A stretch of 64,000 nt of DNA from an uncultured Thermoguttaceae bacterium (lineage in GTDB: Bacteria; Planctomycetota; Planctomycetia; Pirellulales; Thermoguttaceae): the NCBI GenBank assembly GCA_938084835.1, contig CALKER010000006.1:930001-994000 (forward strand), in the 5' to 3' direction. Both the position numbers and the translations under genes were made by a program. The stretch's first letter is position 1; each line of letters begins with the position of its first letter. Positions 1 to 9,597 of the stretch are shown in pieces. Below the pieces are notes generated by a model. That model worked only from the letters and a program-made list of their open reading frames with translations. It did not search any database and was not told the origin of the DNA.

Positions 1-413
1 AAGCATTCTCGAGGGCTGGGGCATGCATTGGGGGCCGCGGCACGGTTGGACGATTAACATTTGGGGATTCGACTGTGTGGTGATTCGACTTAAAGGGCGG
101 AGCCCAATCCGATTGGGGACAGATGATCCGGAAGGCCTGTGTAACTTGCTTCAAATGAAACTCTTGCTCGTTCGACCGCACGAGCAGACACCCTTCCCGG
201 CGTAAAGTACTTCCCAGGAGTCGAGCTCCCGGGAGAGACCTCCACCTTTCCGCGACTACTTTGGCTTGTGCCGTTACCCTCTGCAAAGAGCTGCAATGAG
301 GTCCATGCGCGAACGACAGCCCCGGCTGTCAATTCTTCCAGATTGCAGTCGTAGGCAATGCGCCTGGCGAAGAGGTTTCTTCCCCGGTTCTAGATGGTTG
401 AAAGTTATTGCTT
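1..413. other. No recognisable gene at the left edge
   Basis: Short open frames exist on both strands but none has a recognisable domain, a convincing ribosome binding site or protein-like composition. The stretch lies downstream of the minus-strand glycosidase that ends at 414. I see no T-rich terminator hairpin in it. Confidence 0.5.
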
Positions 414-2018
414 TTAGAAGCGAGGCTTTTCATTTTTAGCGAACCAAGCCCGGAGAAGTTGGGCCCGGTCAGTAAGAAAGGGTACCGGAGCGGTCTGCTT
501 GGGATCCGAACCGTGTTCCACGCTCCACCCGTGCCATTCGCGAAATGCGTGATAGGCCCAATCCCAGTCGTGCGCTTCGAATATCTCGATACAATCCCTC
601 AGGTATTGGTACGCACTATCTCCCGGTGCCCAGCGTATGGCGCTAAACTCGCCAATATAGATGTGGGCGTTATAATCCCGCTGGAAGCGCACTACTGGCT
701 CGAGGACCGCCTCTAACACCTTACGGTCATAATATCGCCCATCGATCTCACCCGGATAAATCACCCCAAGGGGATTACCGTGAATCCCCTGATGGGTAAA
801 ACGATGAGGTATGTACATATGAACGCTATAAACGACTCCGGGAACAGTAAGCGGCTCAAACCAATCAAGGGCATCGGGATTTCCCCAGGAGGGTGGTTCT
901 ACGATGATGGCATGGTGGGGATCAATGGCCCGAATGCGGTGGGCGACTTCCTGGGCAAGTTCTTGCCAATTCATCAGCCCATCAGGGACTACTCCCTCCA
1001 CTGGTTCGTTGAGAAGATCGTAACCCCACACTGCCGGTTCGTGTCGAAAGCGGCCGGCCATTTCCTCCCAAATTTCAAGGAATGCCTGTTGAAAAATCTT
1101 ATCGTGGAAGAGTCTGCACTCGGCTTCGGCATTCCGGCCGCCGGGAGGGGTGTGAAGGTCAATGGCCACCAGAAGACCCACTTCGCGACACACGGGCAAG
1201 GCTTCCTCCAATTTCCTTAGTGCGGACTCAAGCCACTGACGGTATTCCTCTACAGAAGCTTGGTCGGCGGGGCCGTGAGGAAAACCGCCCCAGATTAATT
1301 GCCAGCGAATGTGGTTGGCACCCCATACCGTTGCCAACTCGCGAAGATCCGCGTTTGTCACTTTGGGCCCAATCATCGTGCCCCGCAACCGCGGAAGTGC
1401 GTGCCCTTTATAGGGTGGCCCGACTTCGTGCACAGGCGGCGTTTGGCGGCGGGTGCCAATAACGTCGATCTGAATGTCGTCAAACCAAGCGGTACCGGTT
1501 ACTTGTTCTAAACCAAGCACGAGAAACGCCTCGATACAATCCGGGGGGACTTCGCACGTGTACGCCACCTTTTGCCATTCCCAGCTTCCCCCCGGCAGGC
1601 GATTTTGAGGCCACCGCGTATCCGTTTGCCCAACGAGTTGCAGCATGCACTTGACGCCATTCCATGGTTGCGGCGGAGGACTCACATTTTCCGCCCGAAC
1701 GGAAGCAAAGACGCGAAGCCGCTTGCCCGCGATCTCCTTTGCCGAAAGTGGGATGCGCAAGTACCGACCACTTTCCCTTGCTCCGACTGGGAGCTCCACT
1801 TTCAGAGATTGCCCAGTGGGTGACTCAACCAACGAAAACCCTTCCCCGGGCCAAAACCGCCACTCTTCAGGCCAGATGACTTTGTCTTCGCCCAAGGCTG
1901 GCAGATCATCAAAATTTAGACGCAAGACTATTTCCTGGCTCCAGCTTGCCCCGGTGCACCAGAGGTGGAGGACAATACTAGCCCCAAAAATTAATCCACA
2001 ACGATGGGACATGCTCAT
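414..2018 (-). CDS. Exported GH5-like glycoside hydrolase (cellulase fold) with N-terminal jelly-roll-like domain
   Basis: A secreted 534-residue glycosidase. Residues 1-28 form a signal peptide (hydrophobic core IVLHLW, polar end near ASWSQ). Residues about 29-190 resemble a carbohydrate-binding beta-sandwich, with the phrase TAWFDDIQ typical of such domains. Residues about 205-525 form a GH5-like TIM barrel, with the acid/base in LLNEP (E338), the nucleophile in IGEFSA (E457) and an active-site His near VYSVHMY (H400). The start is supported by AAGGGAG seven bases upstream. It lies 40 nt downstream of a second GH5-like gene on the same strand, so the two probably form an operon for polysaccharide breakdown. 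The substrate (beta-glucan or mannan type) cannot be read from the sequence. Clan GH-A assignment is firm and the exact subfamily is not. Confidence 0.88.
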   Translation of the reverse strand: MSMSHRCGLIFGASIVLHLWCTGASWSQEIVLRLNFDDLPALGEDKVIWPEEWRFWPGEGFSLVESPTGQSLKVELPVGARESGRYLRIPLSAKEIAGKRLRVFASVRAENVSPPPQPWNGVKCMLQLVGQTDTRWPQNRLPGGSWEWQKVAYTCEVPPDCIEAFLVLGLEQVTGTAWFDDIQIDVIGTRRQTPPVHEVGPPYKGHALPRLRGTMIGPKVTNADLRELATVWGANHIRWQLIWGGFPHGPADQASVEEYRQWLESALRKLEEALPVCREVGLLVAIDLHTPPGGRNAEAECRLFHDKIFQQAFLEIWEEMAGRFRHEPAVWGYDLLNEPVEGVVPDGLMNWQELAQEVAHRIRAIDPHHAIIVEPPSWGNPDALDWFEPLTVPGVVYSVHMYIPHRFTHQGIHGNPLGVIYPGEIDGRYYDRKVLEAVLEPVVRFQRDYNAHIYIGEFSAIRWAPGDSAYQYLRDCIEIFEAHDWDWAYHAFREWHGWSVEHGSDPKQTAPVPFLTDRAQLLRAWFAKNEKPRF

Positions 2019-2058
2019 ACCTGAGCTCCCTTATTCTCCCGTGCTGCCATGCCCTTTG

Positions 2059-3549
2059 TTAAAAGCCCGAGCCTGAAGCAGTTCCAGGCAATTCCGGAAC
2101 CTTGAATTCTGAAGCGTACGCTTGTAAGAAGGCGCGACCTACGGCGGGATCAATGCGGGCCCGAAGCCAGTCCAATGGAATTCGGGGCCCATTCGGACTG
2201 GTGAGTTGCCCTTGCCACACCCGCCTGTGAAGCTCCCAGAACCGTTTTGCCCATATTTTCGGTGTTCCATCCGCGCGAAACAGTCCGGTCAGCTGAGAAA
2301 CATCGCGTGCTTCGGGGTGATCAAAGGCTCCCCAGTTGAGCCACCCGGACGCGAGCCCTGCCGTTGTCAAAACCAGCGTGGTGCACCAATTTGCCTGATC
2401 TTCTTCAGAGGCCGGGGGGTGATTTCCGAAGCTCAGTTTTCCGCCGCCATACCAACCAAACTCTCCGATTACAACCGGTTGGCCCATCTGCGCACACTCC
2501 TGAATTAAGGCGTGGGCATAGGCTGCGTTGATCCGCCAATCTTCCTGCCGAAGATAATCGAAAAATCCGCCTGCCAAAGGATAAAAATGGATTGATTGGA
2601 AGTCCACCCACCGGGCGATTCGCTCCGGTCGAAAACCTGAGTACTGTCGCGGACTGGGAAGCACCACGGGAACACTCCACTGAATGAGGCCGACAGTGAC
2701 GAGAGCCTCGGGATCCGCTCGGCGAATGGCTTCTGTCTGACGGCGCACCCATTCGTCCGCTATTGATTCGCGGAAATTTTGATAGTCTAGAAGCAAGCCT
2801 TCGGGATTTTCCCTCCCATTCCGAGGGGGCTCCAGATTCCCCAACGAAATTTCGGATTCGGACACACCCCACGCGCGGGCGACAGCTCCGGCCGATCCAT
2901 ACTTTTCAGCCAGCCAACGATTCCACTTGGCCCGCATGGCTGGGCCAGTCCAGCCCACGGTGGGTTCATTTAGGAGGTCATAAGCCAAAACAACCGACTC
3001 ACCTCGGTTAGCTCGCGCGAAAAGCTCCCAAAACTTTTCCTGAGCCTGAAGCATCTCCTCGTCCGCAAACCGATCCCGCCGCGCCCATTCGGGGATGCCC
3101 TCCCAGTGGTCTGGCCCGGTCGGGTGCACATAGATGCCATTCTCTTGTGCCAAGGCCAGAAACTTCTTCCACTTTTCCATACCCTCGGGATTAAGGCGGT
3201 CGGGTTGCTCGAAAAACGATCCGAACGTAAGGAATACCCGCACGCAGTTAACACCATATGATTTTAACAGTTGCAAGTCCCGCTCGGCCGTAGCGGGATC
3301 AAACCGGCGCCACAGCTGCGGAGGCCACCCAGTGCCCGGTCGAAAGTAGTTGACTCCCCAAATTACCAGTGGCCTTCCCTCTTCCGTGATCAGCTGTGCG
3401 CCCTTTACTTTCACCCGCGGCAAGGGCTCTGCGAAACTTCTAGATACTGGGGTGCCGGTTGCGGCCAAAAGTCCGCCGACACCTAACAAAATGAGGTAGG
3501 AGATGAATGTTTTTGCCCCTCCGTAAAGAGAAATCTTTGCTTTACTCAT
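2059..3549 (-). CDS. Exported GH5-like glycoside hydrolase (mannanase/cellulase type)
   Basis: A clan GH-A TIM-barrel glycosidase of 496 residues. I start it at the ATG at 3549, because the encoded protein then begins with a signal peptide (MSKAKISL..., hydrophobic ISYLILLGVGGLLAA). The upstream in-frame extension to 3705 is polar and has no such logic. GGAG lies about 12 bases upstream. The mature part starts with a typical 'ITEEGRPLVIWGVNYFRP' phrase. The catalytic glutamates are E195 in DLLNEP and E363 in VVIGEFGW. A Trp/Asp-rich insertion (210-260) with WNRWLAEKYGS resembles beta-galactosidase/mannanase-like planctomycete enzymes. It is the first gene of a two-gene minus-strand operon with the glycosidase at 414-2018. 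Confidence 0.87.
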   Translation of the reverse strand: MSKAKISLYGGAKTFISYLILLGVGGLLAATGTPVSRSFAEPLPRVKVKGAQLITEEGRPLVIWGVNYFRPGTGWPPQLWRRFDPATAERDLQLLKSYGVNCVRVFLTFGSFFEQPDRLNPEGMEKWKKFLALAQENGIYVHPTGPDHWEGIPEWARRDRFADEEMLQAQEKFWELFARANRGESVVLAYDLLNEPTVGWTGPAMRAKWNRWLAEKYGSAGAVARAWGVSESEISLGNLEPPRNGRENPEGLLLDYQNFRESIADEWVRRQTEAIRRADPEALVTVGLIQWSVPVVLPSPRQYSGFRPERIARWVDFQSIHFYPLAGGFFDYLRQEDWRINAAYAHALIQECAQMGQPVVIGEFGWYGGGKLSFGNHPPASEEDQANWCTTLVLTTAGLASGWLNWGAFDHPEARDVSQLTGLFRADGTPKIWAKRFWELHRRVWQGQLTSPNGPRIPLDWLRARIDPAVGRAFLQAYASEFKVPELPGTASGSGF

Positions 3550-4079
3550 GTCAAAGCTATCTCCGATGATCGTACCCCTGAGTTCCTCTAAGTGAGCCCA
3601 AGCCGATCCTTTTTGACAAGGTAATGGGGCGATCACGGTTTGAGAATCTTGTCTGTTCTCCACCGCCGGATTGTCCCCTTTTGGTAAAGGTAAACCCTTG
3701 CTCAATATAATGAAGTGATGTGATAGTGTTAGTGCCCATGGGGGGATAGGACCCTAATAGACCCCCGCCTTTGCGGATGCGGTAGTGGGAGCGCCACGGG
3801 GTAGCGCTCGTGCGCCCCGGGGACCCTGTTAGCAAACTGCTTCCCTTTTTTAGCTACAGTGTACCCGCGGGAGTGCTAAATCCAAAATGCCTGTGGGTTG
3901 GCCGGCGCGAAGGCCCTCGCGAAAAGATTTTCCGCCTCCGGAGGTCCGGCCGAGTGTGAAAAGGCGTATGAGTGGGACGATCTTTAGCGATTTGCTGGGG
4001 TAAACCCGCAGTTTCATGGTTGCGACAGACTTAGGGCTGCTTCTACGATAAAAACGGTATATCGAGAAGTTGCCGTCCT
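3550..4079. other. Divergent intergenic region between the glycosidase operon and trmB
   Basis: No gene is supported. It should hold promoters for both directions. A short inverted repeat (GAGCGC, nine-base loop, GCGCTC) lies at 3789-3809 without a T-run, so it is not a clear terminator. A candidate promoter for trmB is listed separately. Confidence 0.5.
4020..4049 (+). promoter_or_regulatory. Candidate sigma70-type promoter for trmB
   Basis: TTGCGA at 4020-4025 and TACGAT at 4044-4049 are separated by 18 bases, placing a start of transcription about 25 bases before the trmB ATG. This is pattern matching only. Planctomycete promoters are not well enough known to be sure. Confidence 0.35.
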
Positions 4080-4844
4080 ATGGCTAAATACGATCGCCCT
4101 GGAGATCGCGAATTTGAATACGGTGTCCCGATTCCGGGGCGGATTCTGCCCCCGCACCTATGGACCAAAACGGGGTTGAAAAAGTTGCCGCCAGAAGGTC
4201 CGTTAGACTTTGTGGCCATTTTCGGCCGCCAGGCCCGGTTAGTGCTCGATATCGGCTGTGGAAACGGGCGATTTCTCTTGGCCAGTGCTTTGCGACGCCC
4301 GGAGGTGGACCATTTTGGTGTTGACGTCTTACCGGTGGTAATCCGTTATGCCACCCGGCGGGCAAACCAGCGGGGTTTGAAGAACATTCGGTTTGCGGTG
4401 TGCGGAGGGTACGAATTTTTGGAAAAGTATGTTAAACCTCACAGTATTGCCGAAATACACGTATATCATCCGCAACCTTACTCTGCCCCCAAGAAGAGAT
4501 GCCGACGTCTCCTCACGCCGCAGTTTTTAGCCCTGGTTCACCGAAGTTTGGTGCCGAAGGGTCTTTTTGTTCTGCAAAGTGACAATCGCGAGTATTGGAA
4601 CTACCTCCTCTCAACCGTACCTGTGTTTTTTGAATTCGAAGAGCAACTTGGCCCCTGGCCTGATATGCCGGAAGGCCGGACTCGGCGGGAAATTTATGCT
4701 CGTCGGAAAGGGTTGCCTATCTTCCGCGGCTATGGATACGCCCGTGAAACCCTGACGGGTGAAGAAGTATGGCGGATTTCGCAGACGATGCCGCCTCCGG
4801 TGTTTGAGACAAGACTCCAAGATTTTGAGGCTTGGGAGGAGTGA
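4080..4844 (+). CDS. trmB: tRNA (guanine-N7-)-methyltransferase, TrmB family, variant motif
   Basis: A SAM-dependent Rossmann methyltransferase of 254 residues that should make m7G46 in tRNA variable loops. The SAM site is VLDIGCGNGRFL (about 56-67), followed by the acidic strand end FGVDV. The family's hallmark FPDPWPKKRH is replaced by YHPQPYSAPKKR (about 137-148), so the PxP and KKR parts are kept but the acidic residue proposed as catalytic in E. coli TrmB is Gln. The C-terminal part keeps the family pattern (LTPQFLALVHRSLVPKGLFVLQSDN). It stands alone, with a candidate promoter just upstream and a long gene-poor region after it. Family assignment is good. Activity on the usual tRNA target is less certain because of the altered motif. 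Confidence 0.82.
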   Translation: MAKYDRPGDREFEYGVPIPGRILPPHLWTKTGLKKLPPEGPLDFVAIFGRQARLVLDIGCGNGRFLLASALRRPEVDHFGVDVLPVVIRYATRRANQRGLKNIRFAVCGGYEFLEKYVKPHSIAEIHVYHPQPYSAPKKRCRRLLTPQFLALVHRSLVPKGLFVLQSDNREYWNYLLSTVPVFFEFEEQLGPWPDMPEGRTRREIYARRKGLPIFRGYGYARETLTGEEVWRISQTMPPPVFETRLQDFEAWEE

Positions 4845-7209
4845 AACAAGTTCTCCGGTCGTCCTGCCGGCGGATTGATTCGTTTGAATCTAGGCCCTCA
4901 GAATGAGATATTCGAGAAATACCGGCATTCGCGGAACAGAATCTCCCAAGCTTGCGCCTGATAAAGTTATCTGCATTTTCAAAGAGTCGTATTCAAGATC
5001 CTACGTGTAATTGTTGGCAATGATTGTGAAGAGATACCCGAGCTTTTAAGTTGAGGCGGAAGCGGCGGAACACGCATGAGGCCTCACTCGTCAGCAGGGG
5101 ACCTTCTGTGGCCGGAAAGATTCCCTCGGCCACTAATTGCCCGAGACTTCAGCGCCATCGGCTTGCAAACCGAAACCTTCTTCGGGCATACCCGCCTCTT
5201 GACTTATGACTCTTCGAGTTGTTGACAAACTAACGCACAGCTTCCATCCGCTGCGTAGACCTACCGACTCCTGATCTGGACGGAAGGGAAAAGTCGAGCC
5301 CGCATCAGTAAGAGCGATTCGAGGGCTAGGATGTCACCACCATTGCCACTTATATCGGGTAAATCGCGCTGTGAATCTTTCCAAGTCGGGCAAGGCATGA
5401 GGGAGATCGACCGGTCGTAAATCAGCAGCTCTGTTCCCGTGGAAAGGACAGCCATCCACAAAACCAATGACGGTTGCCCAAACTTTTTCGCAAGTTCCAA
5501 TGACTTTGGTATGCGAAGATTTTGGGACTTTGCTTGGGGCAAAACGATCCTTTGCGAAAGGTTTTCCGTCAAGTGAAAAGTGGAAGGCCGAGAAATCTAG
5601 ATTCATTATTCTGTCGGTACCAGTGCCTGACTCCTCTTGTCGGCGGTTCCGAGGCATTTTTCCTTTGACATGTCTAAAGTTTGGGGCATGAAAAAATTAG
5701 GGCAAGCAGCGGACTCGGAGCTGACAATGTGACCGCCGCCCTTGCCGCGTGCAGAGAGGCAATAGTAATCCCTCGAGAAATCGGCCAACAAGCTTGAATT
5801 GTCTCAAGGATCCGCAGGAGCTCAGTGAGCTTGCGGCTTAGCTCTCCAGGATATTGATCGACACATCGAGGAAGCGTTTATGAACGAAATTTCAGTAGTG
5901 CCTCGACCTTTTTGGGTGCGGTCTTATGCTCAACTTGCCCGAGAAATTCCCGCCTTTATTTACCGCGACAGCATGTGGGAAGCGGTGATTCGTCGACACA
6001 AATTGGGGGCACAGCAAGTGAGGCTTCAAGCTGGCATGAGGGATTATTTTGCGTGTCCGCCGTATCGTGCCCATGGTCGTCCTCCAAGCTAATCGTTGAC
6101 GCGTTGGGGGCTCCGGTGTTCCCCAACGGGTTGTAAACACAGCGTGCTTCGGTAACTCGTCATAAGGTAACTGGCCTTAAGAATACGATAGTAATTACAG
6201 GAGTAACGGCACATTCGGTTGCAAAGGGAACACTCGGGGAATAAACTAGGGAAAATCCGGCTAGCCGGTCGTTCGGTGTGTGAATGGTCAGTAAAAGGGT
6301 TCCTAGAGAAAGGAGGTGAAGAAAGCTGGTCCGTCTCGACAATTGGCTTGGCGGCGCTTGCAGCCGAGAGCTGCACTTTAACTGGCGTGTGGTCAAGTAT
6401 CTGCCTTTCATTCAGCGTGGGCGGTAACTAATCGATAGGACCAGGCCCCGGCTTTGGGCCGGCATGGTGTGGTCGGCAGCGCGAACGTAGCGATCTACGT
6501 TGCCCACGACGAAGGGCGGATGCTTGCCCTTCTTTTTGTTTGATAAGACAATCTTTTCTACGTTAAGCATAATAAGTTTGTGATCCTTTCTGGGCTGGAA
6601 ATGGTGACGATGACGGCGTCGGCGCGGCCGCGTCCAAGCCGCGAAGTTTGGCCACTTAAAGTGCCCGCAAAAAGGCCGCTGATTTTGTGAGCTTAGATCG
6701 GTTGACCATGGACGTTAACCTCCTAAACCTGCTGGTTGGGAGATGGACGTCGGCATTATCGCCGCAGGATAGTTAAACCCGCTAAAACCTTACTTTGCCT
6801 CGCCTCCACAGCTCCCCTGATAAGATAATGCTCGGGAGCACCACCTTAGCCCAGCCGGTTGTGCTCTCCTAGAGTCGCACCCTAAGAAAGAGTTTGGCAG
6901 CGTGAAATGCGGTACAGGTTCTAAGGGCGATCCCGGGTTAGGCTCGGCGGCTCCCCGGTTTTCCGCCTCAAATCGTTTATATTGAGGCAACATCGGGAGG
7001 AGGGCTACGGTCTTTTTTTATTTAACCGTGCACGGCCTCCACAGGGGTTAGTCCCTCGGAACTTGCCAAACGGTTGTCACTGATAGGGAAAGGCAGTTTC
7101 CCAACGATCGTGCGAAAAAGTTCCCTAGGAAAAGCATGGGAGATCTTCCATCCCTCAGAGGGTTACCAGAGAAACTAGGGTAGGAACTTGGTCATCGGGA
7201 GGATCTCTG
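4845..7209. other. 2.4-kb gene-poor region
   Basis: All open frames here are short and none resembles a known protein. The most protein-like is the frame ending at 6092 on the plus strand (MNEISVVPRPFWVRS..., 70 residues), which I cannot connect to a family. An AAAGGAGGTG Shine-Dalgarno-like string lies at about 6309-6318, followed by a short frame that could encode about 34 residues from a CTG. Downstream is an orphan terminator (6511-6541). The stretch may hold a small RNA or a decayed gene. Confidence 0.45.
6484..6541 (+). terminator. Hairpin plus rho-independent terminator without an obvious gene
   Basis: A perfect 7-bp stem with a four-base loop (AACGTAG / CTACGTT, 6484-6501) is followed by GAAGGGC / GCCCTTC at 6511-6531 and a T-rich tail TTTTTGTTT. 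The second element is a classic intrinsic terminator on the plus strand. The nearest upstream plus-strand gene ends 1.6 kb away, so this probably ends an unannotated transcript. Confidence 0.7.
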
Positions 7210-9597
7210 ATGATTACTTTCGTTGTCATCCTGTTTGCGGTAGGGCTTGTCAATCTGCACGAGCAGATCCTTGATGCATTCGATTATCCGACTACCGAGG
7301 CAGCGCGTGCGGCATGGCGGGCGGTGTCCGGTACCCCTCCGGTAGAAGTAGAATTGGATGCCGACCGTCCCGTCCTACAATTGATTGTCCCTTTTGGAGA
7401 CCTTCTCACGTTGGAACGAGTCATTCTCGACCGCGACGTCCGCCTAGATTTGTCCGACGCAGGACATCTTGCCCTCGAGATGCGTTTGCTCGACTGCGAA
7501 GAGCCGGCCCGCGTGACCCTATATTTTCGAAGTGGAGCCGGCTGGTTCGCAGCCGGTGGCATACTGCCCCCGAAACAATGGGTCCGCCTTGTTTTTACGA
7601 AGCATCAGTTCCGGACGGAGGGAACCCCAGCGGGTTGGGATCGCGTTGACGGAGTGCGTTTGTCCGTGTGGCGCGTTAAAAACGAGAATTTCCGTGTTCA
7701 GGTTCGAAGGCTTGTGGCAGAATGGTCCGATGTGGCTCTTTTGATCCCGCGCCGAATCGGCACCGCGGAAGCCCGCGCTGCAACCCAGTTCGCCGGTAGC
7801 ATGGCGGAGATTCTTGAACACTTGGGCATTTCGTTCGATCGCTTTGACGAAGATAGTATAGCTGAGGGAGCTCTCGCAAAGCGGAAGATACTTATTGTGC
7901 CTTACCATCCGGCCCTGGACCAACGCACCGCCGCCGCAATCGAGGAGTTTATGGATCAGGGAGGAAAGCTTTTTGCTTTTTACACGCTGCCTGCATCCCT
8001 TCGGAAAAGGCTTGGTATTCGCGAATTACGTTACTGGCGACCCCAGGAAGGTGGACTTGCAGAAGTGCGATTTCAGTCCTTGGGGATCGCCGGGCTTCCA
8101 CCTGCCATGCGGCAGGCTTCTTGGAATATCAACGAGCCGGTTGCAGACGAAACTGCAAGAGTGCTTGGCTTCTGGTTCGACAGGGCGGGCCAGCCGACCG
8201 GGCGAGTTGCCGGCACTTTAGCCGACGGCGGAGTGTTTTTCTCGCACGTGCTTCTTCCGGATGATCGCGAGAACAAAGCTGATTTTGTCAGGGCGGTCGT
8301 TGGGTACCTTCATCCGCCGTTGTGGGCCGTGTTGGCTCGCAGGGCGATACAACGGGCACAACTTATTGGGCATTGCACTTCGAGTGAGCAGCTTGAGGAC
8401 TTTTTGAACTCCACCGAAGCCCGATACTGGCCCGAGTATTCGGAGTCCCGTGAGATTCTTCGCGAGGCTGAGGCGCTCTGGGAGCGTCAACAATTTCCTG
8501 TCGTTGTGGAAAAGGCCAAGACTGCCCGCGAAAAACTACTTCTCCTTTATGCCAAAGCGATGCCCAGTTTTGAGCGGGAGAGCCGGGCTTTTTGGAATCA
8601 TTCGGGAACTGGTGCATACCCCGGAGACTGGGAACGCACTGCGAGGGAACTTGCCGAAGCCGGTTTTAACATGGTCCTACCGAATATGCTATGGGGCGGC
8701 TTGGCGCATTACCCCAGCGAACTTCTTCCCCACAGCGATGTCTATCGCAAATGGGGTGATCAGATTGCCCAGTGCCTTGCTGCTTGCCGACGACATGGGA
8801 TCGAGGTTCACGTGTGGAAGGTCAACTGGAATCTCTCCACAGCGCCTCCGGAGTTCGTGGCCCAAATGCGCAGTGAGGGACGCCTTCAAAAGAGCTATCT
8901 CGGTGAAGAGCACACATGGCTCTGTCCTTCTCATCCAAAGAATTTCGCCTTAGAGAAGGCAACGATGTTGGAGGTCGTGCGCAACTACGATGTGGACGGC
9001 ATCCACTTCGATTACATCCGCTATCCGAGCGAAGAATTTTGCTATTGCGAAGGATGCCGTCAACGGTTTGAACAGTTCATCAATCGGTTCGTGAGTAATT
9101 GGCCAGCGGAGGCGCGGACCGGTAACCTCCGCGAAGCATACCTGGAGTTCCGGGTGGCGCAAATCAACCGGCTTGTCGAGGAAGTAGCACGTGAAGCCCG
9201 CCAGTTGAAGCCCAACATCAAAATTTCCGCCGCAGTTTTCGGAGGATATCCTGAGTGCCGGCGCTCTGTGGGACAGGACTGGGTGCAGTGGGTCAAGGCC
9301 GGTCATCTCGACTTCGTATGCCCGATGAACTATACACAGGACGATACCACTTTCGAGCGGTTGGTGAGTAACCAGCTTCGCCTGGTAGAGGGAAAGGTGC
9401 CGGTCTATCCCGGAATTGGGGCCTGGAGGCTGTCGCCAGATCGCGTTATCGGTCAAGTCTTTTTAGCGAGGAGCCTGGGTGCCTCAGGATTTACGGTTTT
9501 CGATTTGTCGGAGGAGGCCGCTCGGTCTTTACTCCCGATTGTTAGGTTGGGCGTGGGTGCCAAGGAGGCAATTCCCCCCCATCGCGGCAATGAATAG
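7210..9597 (+). CDS. GHL10-type glycosyl hydrolase-like protein with GATase-like domain
   Basis: A 795-residue multi-domain protein. Residues 1-20 are hydrophobic but lack N-terminal positive charge, so export is possible but not certain. Residues about 25-175 look like a jelly-roll ligand-binding domain. Residues about 180-360 look like the GATase-like/trimerisation domain of beta-galactosidase-type enzymes (KILIVPYHPALD...FMDQGGKLFAFY). The C-terminal TIM barrel (about 455-780) matches the GHL10 family: AGFNMVLPNMLWGG, HGIEVHVWKVNWN, WLCPSHP, VDGIHFDYIRYP, KISAAVFGG and DFVCPMNYT. A small Cys cluster (CYCEGC) follows the DYIRYP motif. GGGAGGA lies seven bases before the ATG. Probably used on complex polysaccharides or peptidoglycan-like glycans. 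The substrate is unknown. Confidence 0.85.
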   Translation: MITFVVILFAVGLVNLHEQILDAFDYPTTEAARAAWRAVSGTPPVEVELDADRPVLQLIVPFGDLLTLERVILDRDVRLDLSDAGHLALEMRLLDCEEPARVTLYFRSGAGWFAAGGILPPKQWVRLVFTKHQFRTEGTPAGWDRVDGVRLSVWRVKNENFRVQVRRLVAEWSDVALLIPRRIGTAEARAATQFAGSMAEILEHLGISFDRFDEDSIAEGALAKRKILIVPYHPALDQRTAAAIEEFMDQGGKLFAFYTLPASLRKRLGIRELRYWRPQEGGLAEVRFQSLGIAGLPPAMRQASWNINEPVADETARVLGFWFDRAGQPTGRVAGTLADGGVFFSHVLLPDDRENKADFVRAVVGYLHPPLWAVLARRAIQRAQLIGHCTSSEQLEDFLNSTEARYWPEYSESREILREAEALWERQQFPVVVEKAKTAREKLLLLYAKAMPSFERESRAFWNHSGTGAYPGDWERTARELAEAGFNMVLPNMLWGGLAHYPSELLPHSDVYRKWGDQIAQCLAACRRHGIEVHVWKVNWNLSTAPPEFVAQMRSEGRLQKSYLGEEHTWLCPSHPKNFALEKATMLEVVRNYDVDGIHFDYIRYPSEEFCYCEGCRQRFEQFINRFVSNWPAEARTGNLREAYLEFRVAQINRLVEEVAREARQLKPNIKISAAVFGGYPECRRSVGQDWVQWVKAGHLDFVCPMNYTQDDTTFERLVSNQLRLVEGKVPVYPGIGAWRLSPDRVIGQVFLARSLGASGFTVFDLSEEAARSLLPIVRLGVGAKEAIPPHRGNE

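Noticed and set aside
3789..3809. GAGCGC/GCGCTC inverted repeat as terminator
   Set aside because: Stem of only six pairs with a nine-base loop and no T-run on either side; it lies upstream of genes on both strands and not at a gene end.
5334..5657. 107-residue minus-strand frame in the gene-poor region
   Set aside because: No family resemblance, no Shine-Dalgarno and overlapping frames of equal length on both strands.
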